From contig NZ_CP098805.1 of the NCBI RefSeq assembly GCF_023821985.2, forward strand, positions 2,728,001-2,792,000: a stretch of DNA of 64,000 nt. The letters run 5' to 3'. The notes beneath the pieces are model-generated. The model ran no database searches. It was not told where the DNA came from and saw only the letters and a list, made by a program, of their open reading frames with translations. Positions within the stretch are counted from its first letter, which is position 1. Each line of letters opens with the position of its first letter. Source of the DNA: Dyadobacter chenhuakuii (GTDB lineage Bacteria > Bacteroidota > Bacteroidia > Cytophagales > Spirosomataceae). The translations under genes were made by a program, and so were the position numbers. Shown piece after piece: positions 43,778-51,081 of the stretch.

Positions 43778-46700
43778 ATGACTATTTCAAAATTGCTTGG
43801 CGCTTGCATACTGCCGTGTTTGCTGCTTGTGACAACTGCAGGCTTACGCACTAAACCTGTTACCCGCGAAGTGCCGCCGGAAAAGGCGTTGGCCACATTT
43901 CAGTTGCCCGACAATTTTCAGATCGAGCTTGTGGCAAGCGAGCCGCTGCTATCCGATCCGGTGGCTATGGAAATTGATGAATATGGCCGTATGTATGTGG
44001 TAGAAATGCACGGGTATCCTTTGGATAAAAGCGGAACAGGAAAAGTGCGGATCCTGGAAGATGCGGACGGAGATGGTAAGATGGACAAAACGACCGTTTT
44101 TGCCGAGGGACTCGTGCTTCCAACGGGTATTATGCGCTGGAAAAAGGGAATATTGGTCACGGATCCCCCTAATGTGCTTTACCTGGAAGACCGGGATGGC
44201 GATGGCAGGTCGGACATCCGCGACACTTTGCTGACCGGGTTCGCTATGTCGAACCCGCAGCATAACTTCAATAACCCGCTGCTGGGCATTGATAACTGGA
44301 TTTACCTGGGACATGAACCCGCCGTTACCGCCAAGGTTTTTCAGGAAGAGTTTGGCGACCGGGGCGGCGAGATTTTTTACCCGAAAGAAAAAGGCGGTAA
44401 AACGTTGCCGCAAAATGCATTGGGCCGCAGCGTCCGTTTTAATCCGGATAGAAAAGACATTGAGATCCTTTCCAGCTATACCCAGTTTGGCCATACCTTC
44501 GACAAATGGGGCCGTTACCTGCTGGTGAGCAATGCTAACCCTGGTTACCACGAAGTGATCGCTGCCCGCTATCTGAACCGCAATCCCGACCTGCTGGTAT
44601 CGAACGTAACGCAAAGCATTTCTGATCATTCGTCGGAGGTGTTTCCCATCACCAAAAACCCATTACACCAGTTGCTGACCGACGTGGGCGTTTTTACCTC
44701 TGCCTGCGGCATTACCAGTTACCAGGGAGGACTTTTCCCCGCTCCTTTCGACAGCGTAACGCTGGTAGCCGAGCCGGTCAGCAACATTGTTCACGCAGAT
44801 ATCATCCGCGACAAAGGCGCCAGTTTCACGGCCAGCCGCCTATACAAGGATAAGGAATTTCTTGCCTCGACAGATCCCTGGTTCAGGCCTGTGAATATGT
44901 ACATTGGTCCCGATGGTGCTTTGTATGTGGTGGATTATTACCGGCAGATCATTGAGCATCCTGAGTGGATGGCCGATGATGTGATCAAATCCGGCGCATT
45001 GTACAATGGTGTAGACAAAGGCAGGATTTATCGTATTACACCAAAAGGAACCGCAAAAGCTTCCTGGACCAAAAACCTGAAACTTGGCGACGCGCCGGAG
45101 GACGAGCTGGTGCAGCAGCTTGCCAACCCTAATATCTGGTGGAGAAGAAACGCGCAGCGATTGCTGCTGGACAGAAACCCTCAGCATGCTTTACCCGCTT
45201 TGGAAAAAATGGCTTCTAACGCTGCATCCCCGGCAGGCAGATTGCATGCACTCTGGACATTGGAAGGATTAAACAAACTGGGCACCAAGACCATTGTCCA
45301 TGCATTACAGGACAAAGAAGCGGGTGTGAGAGAAAACGCGGTCAGGCTGGCAGAACTCCATTTGCAGCAATCTCCGGAGCTTTCGGAAAAGCTGCTGAAT
45401 ATGAGAAACGATGCTAATGCAAAAGTGCGGTTTCAGCTCCTCGCTACACTGGGCTTTGTAGATACACCGCAGGCTGCGGAGGTGCGCCAGGCAATTTTGT
45501 TCAGAGATTTGAATGATCCCTGGGTACAAATTGCTGCATTGTCAGCTCCTACGTCCGGAAAAGGTGTGCTAATGGATGCGGTATTGAAGAATTACAAACC
45601 AGCAATCCCGGCTTATGCTTCGCTTGTGGAGCGACTGAGCACGATGGCGGGCACCAGCGGCGACACAGCTGCGATTAAAAAGCTGGTCAGAAATGCATTG
45701 ACAAATGACGCATCCAAAGGCAAACCATTGACCAAAGCCGACTGGCGTCCTGCTTTATTGCACGGTCTGGCGCAAAGTATGAAGAAACCGAAGGATCCCG
45801 GCGCACTGAAAGACACGAAAACGATGCTATTGCAGGCCGCGTTATCCAACCCGTCGGCGGCTTTACGCGAAGCAAGTTTACGCTTGTTAAAAACAACCGG
45901 TTTACCGCAAAGCAACGAATCGGTGCTGGCTATGCAGCGGTCTGCGAAACTTGCAGCCGACCCCAATGCCGCGCCCGAAAGGCGAAATGATGCTATCCAG
46001 TTCTTATCTCTGGACAACCCGGCAAAGTATGAGCAGATCCTGAAAAAACTGGTTGCACCCCATGAGCCCCGTGCCATTCAGCTGACCGCATTAAAAACCC
46101 TGAGCGCTATCCCTGATGAAACGGTAAGCCATTTTTTGCTCGAAAACTGGCCATCACTCACCCCCGACCTCCGGGATGTGGCTATCAGTACTTTTATGGT
46201 TAATGACAAGCGTATCAAATTGCTGCTTGACGGTGTGGAATCAGGTAAAATCCATCAGGAAAGTATCGGATGGCCACGTAGTGTAGGGCTTATGGCGCAA
46301 GGTAACGAAGCGCTGAGAAACCGGTCGAGGGCGTTGCTGACAAAGAAAGACGACACCCGGCAAGGCATTATTAAAAAATACAACGAAGCATTGAGCCTCA
46401 CGGGTAATGCATCTTCCGGAAAGATGGTTTATCAGAAAAATTGCTCTGTATGTCACCAGATCGGCGGAAGCGAAGGTGTGGCTTTCGGTCCGGACCTGGG
46501 TACGATCCGCAACCGGCGCCCGGAGTCGATCGTGGGCGATATCCTGGACCCCAATCTTTCGATTGCCGATGGTTACGATATCTGGATCATTGAATTAAAA
46601 GCAGGTGAATCCGTGCAGGGATTGATCGCTAACGAAACGCCTACTGCGATTACAGTAAGCAATTACGGCGGGCAGAAAACGGTGATTGCCCGGAAGGATA

Positions 46701-46810
46701 TCAAATCACTCAAAGCACTGGGCATGTCGAGCATGCCCGCAGGACTGGAAGCTGAAATTGACCAGCAGGCGATGGCAGATTTGCTAGCCTATATCAAACA
46801 ACCCAAATAA
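43778..46810 (+). CDS. PVC-type haem-binding CxxCH protein (membrane-bound dehydrogenase-like)
   Basis: 1010 residues with an N-terminal signal (SKLLGACILPCLLLVTTAG). Residues ~30-420 form a sugar/glucose-dehydrogenase-like propeller starting LPDNFQIELVASEPLLSDPVAMEIDEYGRMYVVEMHGYP, with Ca-loop-like DADGDGKMD and DRDGDGRSD. Residues ~430-850 are HEAT-like repeats (LHALWTLEGLNKLG, VRENAVRLAELHLQQ). The C-terminal ~130 residues are a cytochrome c domain with CSVCHQIGG and a later M/H ligand. Such proteins are abundant in Planctomycetes and Bacteroidota; the oxidised substrate is unknown. It acts in the periplasm, downstream of SusCD. Confidence 0.9.
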   Translation: MTISKLLGACILPCLLLVTTAGLRTKPVTREVPPEKALATFQLPDNFQIELVASEPLLSDPVAMEIDEYGRMYVVEMHGYPLDKSGTGKVRILEDADGDGKMDKTTVFAEGLVLPTGIMRWKKGILVTDPPNVLYLEDRDGDGRSDIRDTLLTGFAMSNPQHNFNNPLLGIDNWIYLGHEPAVTAKVFQEEFGDRGGEIFYPKEKGGKTLPQNALGRSVRFNPDRKDIEILSSYTQFGHTFDKWGRYLLVSNANPGYHEVIAARYLNRNPDLLVSNVTQSISDHSSEVFPITKNPLHQLLTDVGVFTSACGITSYQGGLFPAPFDSVTLVAEPVSNIVHADIIRDKGASFTASRLYKDKEFLASTDPWFRPVNMYIGPDGALYVVDYYRQIIEHPEWMADDVIKSGALYNGVDKGRIYRITPKGTAKASWTKNLKLGDAPEDELVQQLANPNIWWRRNAQRLLLDRNPQHALPALEKMASNAASPAGRLHALWTLEGLNKLGTKTIVHALQDKEAGVRENAVRLAELHLQQSPELSEKLLNMRNDANAKVRFQLLATLGFVDTPQAAEVRQAILFRDLNDPWVQIAALSAPTSGKGVLMDAVLKNYKPAIPAYASLVERLSTMAGTSGDTAAIKKLVRNALTNDASKGKPLTKADWRPALLHGLAQSMKKPKDPGALKDTKTMLLQAALSNPSAALREASLRLLKTTGLPQSNESVLAMQRSAKLAADPNAAPERRNDAIQFLSLDNPAKYEQILKKLVAPHEPRAIQLTALKTLSAIPDETVSHFLLENWPSLTPDLRDVAISTFMVNDKRIKLLLDGVESGKIHQESIGWPRSVGLMAQGNEALRNRSRALLTKKDDTRQGIIKKYNEALSLTGNASSGKMVYQKNCSVCHQIGGSEGVAFGPDLGTIRNRRPESIVGDILDPNLSIADGYDIWIIELKAGESVQGLIANETPTAITVSNYGGQKTVIARKDIKSLKALGMSSMPAGLEAEIDQQAMADLLAYIKQPK

Positions 46811-46819
46811 AAGACCCTT

Positions 46820-48133
46820 ATGCGATACCTAACAATGCGTTTTTTACCCGTTTGCATTATTCTTGCCCATATTGTTTTTACAAATGCTGCTTTTGCTCAA
46901 AACTTCCGGGCCTCGGTGGTCAAAGTTGATATAACACCGGATAATTCGCAGCAACTATTGGGTTACCAGGCGCGTAAATCCACCGGTGTGCACGATAAGA
47001 TCTATCACCGCATTGCGGCTATGGATGACGGCAAGACGCAGTTTTACATTATTTCAACCGATATATGTCTCATCTCGCCTTCCCAATACGACAAGCTGAC
47101 GGCCAGGCTGCAAAAGCAGTTAGGCATTACGCCGATGCAGGTTTGGTGGGCAGCAACGCACACGCATTCGGCGCCGGAAGTAGGCCCGGCTGGCTTGCCT
47201 TCCGTATTTTTAGGAGATCGCTACAAGCATGAATTTGATGCGCAGTATACCGATCTGGTAGAACAAAAGATCGTTGATGGAATGGTAGAAGCGAAGAAAA
47301 ACCTGGCTCCCGCAAAGCTTGGAACCGGCTGGGGATCATCGAATGCCAATATCAATCGCCGCGCCAGGAGCATTGAGGGAAAAACAAGCCTGGGTATGAA
47401 CCCGGACGGCCCGGTTGACCGCCGCATCGGGTTGCTTCGCCTGGAGAAAGCCGACGGCAGCCTGCTTGCACTGATCGCCAATTATGCTATGCATGGGACC
47501 GTCATGAGCGGAGAAAACCTGCTCATCAGCGGCGACGGCCCTGGAATTGTGTCGGAATATGTAGAACAAAAAACCGGCGCTCCATTGCTATATATCAATG
47601 GCGCAGCTGGAAACATCGCCCCTATTTACAGCGTTTACCCAAGCCCGGCAGCGGGACGTTTGAACCAGTTCAAAGCTATGCTGGGTGAAAAGATCATTGA
47701 CGCCAGCAAAACCATTACTGCAACTTCCAATCAGGTGACGCTTAAAGCGGCTGGCACCATCGTAGAAATCCCACGAAAAGAAGGTCTGGGCTGGCCCGAT
47801 GATCTGAAAAATTATACGCGGACTACCAAGGCAGGTGTAAATATGATCCGGTTACCGGTCCGTTTTCTTAAAGTAAATGACGACGTGGCCATTTGGAGTG
47901 CACCGCTTGAACTGTTCTGCGAAATCTCGAATGAAGTACGCGATCGCTCGCCATTTCCGTATACTTTCTATTTTGGATATACCAATGGCTGGCTGGGTTA
48001 TTTGCTGGCAGAGGAAGAATTGCAATATGGCGGCTACGAACCCACTGTTTCTCCCTACGCGCCAGGGGCTGCAAAATCGCTGACCGAAGCGGTAGTCAAT
48101 TACCTGCAGGGCGATATGCGCAGCGGACATTAA
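46820..48133 (+). CDS. Neutral/alkaline ceramidase-like protein
   Basis: 437 residues with a signal peptide (FLPVCIILAHIVFTNAAFAQ). It starts the N-terminal catalytic fold of the neutral/alkaline non-lysosomal ceramidase family with FRASVVKVDITPDNSQQLLGYQARKSTGVHDKIYHRI. Probable zinc ligands are in WWAATHTHSAPEVGP (His-x-His) and NYAMHGTVMSG. The ceramidase C-terminal immunoglobulin-like domain is absent. The usual bacterial family members of this size have no proven ceramidase activity, so an amidase acting on a glycolipid or amino-sugar conjugate is equally possible. The 9-bp gap to the haem protein suggests co-transcription. Confidence 0.85.
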   Translation: MRYLTMRFLPVCIILAHIVFTNAAFAQNFRASVVKVDITPDNSQQLLGYQARKSTGVHDKIYHRIAAMDDGKTQFYIISTDICLISPSQYDKLTARLQKQLGITPMQVWWAATHTHSAPEVGPAGLPSVFLGDRYKHEFDAQYTDLVEQKIVDGMVEAKKNLAPAKLGTGWGSSNANINRRARSIEGKTSLGMNPDGPVDRRIGLLRLEKADGSLLALIANYAMHGTVMSGENLLISGDGPGIVSEYVEQKTGAPLLYINGAAGNIAPIYSVYPSPAAGRLNQFKAMLGEKIIDASKTITATSNQVTLKAAGTIVEIPRKEGLGWPDDLKNYTRTTKAGVNMIRLPVRFLKVNDDVAIWSAPLELFCEISNEVRDRSPFPYTFYFGYTNGWLGYLLAEEELQYGGYEPTVSPYAPGAAKSLTEAVVNYLQGDMRSGH

Positions 48134-48162
48134 CCATTCATTCCGAACCTTTAATATAAAAT

Positions 48163-49383
48163 ATGAAGCATTTAATAATTCCAATCTTAACGCTATTCTG
48201 CTTTTATACAGAACCATTATTAGCCCAAAATAAACCTTTTAAATGGCCGGAAGGAAAACGAATGGCGATCAGCCTGAGCTTCGACGATGCCCGGCTGAGC
48301 AATGTGGATGAAGGAACGGCGCTACTAAACGAATACGGTGTGAAAGCAACCTTTTACCTGGTTCCAAATAACGCAAAACAACGGCTGGAAGGATGGAAAA
48401 AGGCAGTAGCCAGCGGGCACGAAATAGGAAACCACTCGATTAACCATGCTTGCAGCGGTAATTTTGTTTGGGCAAGAAAAAATCCCCTGGAAGATTACAC
48501 ACTGGAAAAAATGCGTGAGGAACTCATTGAAACAAACCGCCAGCTGAAAGATATGCTCGGCGTAACGCCCACCGTATACGCCTACCCCTGCGGCCAGACT
48601 TCGCTCGGACGTGGAAAAAATACGCAGAGCTTTGTTCCTTTGATCTCGGAATTGTTTGTATCCGGACGCACCTGGCTGGATGAAGCGCCCGTAGACCCCA
48701 CCTATTGCGATATGGCGCAGCTTACAGGTATGGAAACGGATGGAAAGAGCTTTGAGCAAATTTTAACGATCATTAAAGATGCCGCCAAAAACGGCCAGTG
48801 GCTCGTGCTCGCGGGACATGAAACGGCTGCATCCGGTGCGCAAACCACGCGGCTTGATATGCTCCGCCAACTTTGCGCTTATGCCAAAGATCCTGCAAAC
48901 GGCATTTGGATCGCACCCGTAGGAGAAGTTGCCGCATATGTAAAGGCTGCCCGCGATACGATCAACATTCCCGAAATGGTGGGTCCACAAACCGATGGGA
49001 AAATCGTTTTGAATGCAAACACCGGGAAAGGATTAGGACCAAAAATCCAGTATATGCCTGAGTGGAAAGCGTTTGGATGGTTTACAGCCGCGGATCGGGT
49101 GGAATGGGATGTGGACATAACTAATGCCGGTAAATACGAAATTCAAATGGAATGGTCGGTGGATGACACGGAAGCCGGTAAGCCATTTGTGATAGAAGCC
49201 GGCAGCGCCAAATATGCAGGTAAGGTGGGAAAAACGGGGTCATGGGAAACCTTCAAAAAAGAAACGTTAGGACAACTGAAGCTAGCCGCCGGTAAACAAA
49301 AGCTGGTATTCAAACCAGACTCCCAGTTTTCCAAAGGTGCATTGCTGGATCTCCGAGCCATCGAGCTCGTGCCGGTCAAATGA
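48163..49383 (+). CDS. Polysaccharide deacetylase (NodB/CE4) with C-terminal beta-sandwich
   Basis: 406 residues with a signal peptide (IIPILTLFCFYTEPLLAQ). The NodB domain (~20-265) has the catalytic Asp-Asp in MAISLSFDDARLSNVDEG, the metal His-x3-His in GHEIGNHSINHAC, the ATFYLVP segment and a later H in VLAGHETAASG. The C-terminal ~110 residues form a beta-rich module, perhaps carbohydrate-binding (VEWDVDITNAGKYEIQMEWSVDDTEAG). It removes N- or O-acetyl groups from a glycan. It ends the FecI-to-deacetylase locus; the neighbouring genes suggest an N-acylated or N-acetylated substrate (inference). Confidence 0.88.
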   Translation: MKHLIIPILTLFCFYTEPLLAQNKPFKWPEGKRMAISLSFDDARLSNVDEGTALLNEYGVKATFYLVPNNAKQRLEGWKKAVASGHEIGNHSINHACSGNFVWARKNPLEDYTLEKMREELIETNRQLKDMLGVTPTVYAYPCGQTSLGRGKNTQSFVPLISELFVSGRTWLDEAPVDPTYCDMAQLTGMETDGKSFEQILTIIKDAAKNGQWLVLAGHETAASGAQTTRLDMLRQLCAYAKDPANGIWIAPVGEVAAYVKAARDTINIPEMVGPQTDGKIVLNANTGKGLGPKIQYMPEWKAFGWFTAADRVEWDVDITNAGKYEIQMEWSVDDTEAGKPFVIEAGSAKYAGKVGKTGSWETFKKETLGQLKLAAGKQKLVFKPDSQFSKGALLDLRAIELVPVK

Positions 49384-49412
49384 TGATCAATTGAATTTAA
49401 AAGATCACAGAC

Positions 49413-49877
49413 CTAATGCGGCAAATGATCCTTGAACCTGCCATAAACCCAGGTGCCTGCAATTGCACTGATCAGCGTGACGATTACTACGGTAGCACCT
49501 ATGCCGATTTGTGCAAATAAGGGCCCTGGGCAAGCGCCGGTCAGGCCCCAGCCCAGGCCGAACATTAATCCTCCGTAAATTTGTCCTTTATTGAATTTCT
49601 TATCGGTGAATGTGATTTGTTCTCCTGAAATGGTGGTGATCCTGAAGCGCTTGATAAGCCAAACCGAGATCATTCCCACAACAACAGCGCTGCCGATTAT
49701 GCCGTACATATGAAACGTCTGAAGCCGGAACATTTCCTGGATACGGAACCAGCTGATCACTTCGGCTTTCACAAAAAGCACTCCGAAAAATAAGCCTACC
49801 ATCAGGTATTTCAGGTTGTGATACCACTTAGGCTGTCTTTGACTTTCATTCATGATTATTTCTAACTGATCTTTCAT
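49413..49877 (-). CDS. YeeE/YedE-family transporter subunit (DUF6691-like)
   Basis: A 154-residue, four-helix membrane protein. VGLFFGVLFVKAEVISWFRIQEMFRLQTFHMYGIIGSAVVVG at the N-terminus and MFGLGWGLTGACPGPLFAQIGIG in the second half contain the family's conserved cysteine motif (GACPGP). It is the second half of a split YeeE/YedE transporter; together with the gene 4 bp upstream it makes a complete unit of the kind importing thiosulfate or polysulfide-type sulfur. Confidence 0.88.
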   Translation of the reverse strand: MKDQLEIIMNESQRQPKWYHNLKYLMVGLFFGVLFVKAEVISWFRIQEMFRLQTFHMYGIIGSAVVVGMISVWLIKRFRITTISGEQITFTDKKFNKGQIYGGLMFGLGWGLTGACPGPLFAQIGIGATVVIVTLISAIAGTWVYGRFKDHLPH

Positions 49878-49881
49878 TCTT

Positions 49882-50445
49882 TTATAGCATCAATATGAAG
49901 GGCAAGATCCAGTTTGCCATTATAAATCCGCCGATCATAAAGCAGACTGTCGCTACCAGCGAGGGCCATTGTAAAGTGGAAAGTCCCATAATCGCATGGC
50001 CGCTTGTGCAACCACCAGCATAGCGGGTGCCGAAGCCAACCAAAAACCCGCCGCCAACCATCATGATAAATCCGGGGAGCGTGAAAAGCTTATCCCAACT
50101 TACGAGATCGACAGGCACGAGCGACGAAAAATCAGTGATGCCGTAAATGCTGAGTTCTTTTATCAAAGCCGGGTTCAGCTGCATGGGCGCGGGATTGGCC
50201 AGGAACGCTGCCGCGATGATGCCCCCGAAAAAGATTCCCAATACGAAAAACATATTCCACAATTCCTTTTTCCAATCGTATTGAAAAAACGGGATTTTTG
50301 CGGGGATACACATCGCGCAAATGTGTCGGAGCGATGATGAAATCCCGAAGGACTTATTGCCTAATATCAGCAGTGCAGGCACCGTCAGCCCGATCAGCGG
50401 TCCGGCCACATACCAGGGCCAGGGTTGTCTTATTATTTCCAGCAT
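49882..50445 (-). CDS. YeeE/YedE-family transporter subunit
   Basis: The start at 50445 gives 187 residues beginning [20 protein letters not shown], the family's usual N-terminus; the 68 further in-frame codons upstream look like a remnant of another gene. About five membrane helices, with conserved cysteines in [14 protein letters not shown] and [26 protein letters not shown]. It forms the first half of the split sulfur transporter. Gene order (this then DUF6691-like) is standard for Bacteroidota, where a persulfide dioxygenase or sulfurtransferase often accompanies them; none is visible here. Confidence 0.88.
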   Translation of the reverse strand: MLEIIRQPWPWYVAGPLIGLTVPALLILGNKSFGISSSLRHICAMCIPAKIPFFQYDWKKELWNMFFVLGIFFGGIIAAAFLANPAPMQLNPALIKELSIYGITDFSSLVPVDLVSWDKLFTLPGFIMMVGGGFLVGFGTRYAGGCTSGHAIMGLSTLQWPSLVATVCFMIGGFIMANWILPFILML

Positions 50446-50499
50446 AACCAGTTCGTTCTTGCTATCAAAGATAAGAACAAAAGTTGAAGCGGTTCTGAG

Positions 50500-50598
50500 T
50501 GTGTCCAATGCAATTAATCCGCCTTCTCCTCCCAGCTCCGTAAGCCTATGAATGGCTGCGCCGCATGCCTCACTGAGCTTCATGTTTTTATATAGTAC
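50500..50598 (-). pseudogene. Remnant of an isoaspartyl peptidase / L-asparaginase gene
   Basis: Directly upstream of the YeeE gene and in its frame, about 33 codons read [17 protein letters not shown] followed by [14 protein letters not shown]. This matches the C-terminal half of plant-type (Ntn) asparaginases, where a helix of the form x-SL-EAC-x2-H is followed by (L)GG-GGLIA(L/V)D. After the Asp the similarity stops ([13 protein letters not shown]), and the upstream catalytic GT(V/I)GAV part is missing. I read it as a deletion remnant. Chance similarity cannot be excluded without alignment. Confidence 0.45.
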
Positions 50599-50652
50599 AC
50601 TGCAACCAGATGAGCTACCACGCTGCAAACCTATTATAGAAGTGGGCACACT

Positions 50653-50916
50653 TCAATCATTATCCTTGTATTTAAATTTCAAAAACAGCATCGCAACATT
50701 GAGACATATTGTAAATATGTTCGTTGCGATGATTGGAACATCCTTTTTATCGATACCGTAATAAACCCACAAAGCATTTCCCGAAAGCAACACAATAAAC
50801 ATCACCGTCGACACTTCACTGGCTTTCTTTTTTTTGACGGTCGTAACCAGTTGCGGCACCACTGCCGAAGAGGTAAGTATGCCTGCCACCAAGCCAAGTC
50901 CTTCTATAAAGTCCAT
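50653..50916 (-). CDS. SemiSWEET sugar transporter
   Basis: 87 residues, three transmembrane helices of one SWEET/PQ-loop repeat. The first helix has GLVAGILTSSAVVPQLVTTVKKKKASEVSTVMF with the PQ motif. The second has LLSGNALWVYYGIDKKDVPIIATN with the asparagine and tryptophan that line the sugar path. The third is IFTICLNVAMLFLKF. It dimerises to form a facilitator for sucrose, glucose or similar sugars. A TGGCAC-N5-TTATT box lies 48 nt upstream, placing it among the island's stress and glycan genes. Confidence 0.9.
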   Translation of the reverse strand: MDFIEGLGLVAGILTSSAVVPQLVTTVKKKKASEVSTVMFIVLLSGNALWVYYGIDKKDVPIIATNIFTICLNVAMLFLKFKYKDND

Positions 50917-50948
50917 ATGTTAATTTTTAGTAATTAGAGCCGAGCGTT

Positions 50949-50964
50949 AATAATTTTCGTGCCA
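50949..50964 (-). promoter_or_regulatory. -24/-12-like promoter box (TGGCAC-N5-TTATT)
   Basis: Minus strand TTGGCACG, AAAA, TTATT, 48 nt upstream of the SemiSWEET ATG. This copy contains the G following TGGCAC that is typical of sigma-54 promoters. Confidence 0.6.
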
Positions 50965-51014
50965 AACGATTTGTTAGTAGAATAATTTTAACAAAAGTAT
51001 GCAGTCACAATCCC

Positions 51015-51030
51015 TGGCATGGATTTTACT
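51015..51030 (+). promoter_or_regulatory. Degenerate -24/-12-like box (TGGCAT-N5-TTACT)
   Basis: CTGGCAT, GGATT, TTACT, 67 nt upstream of the kinase ATG at 51082. The distance is longer than for the other copies; I hold this one weakly. Confidence 0.3.
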
Positions 51031-51081
51031 TCAGAGTGAATTCTTGTTTTTCACCAAGGAACCACACTTTAATTATTTTCA

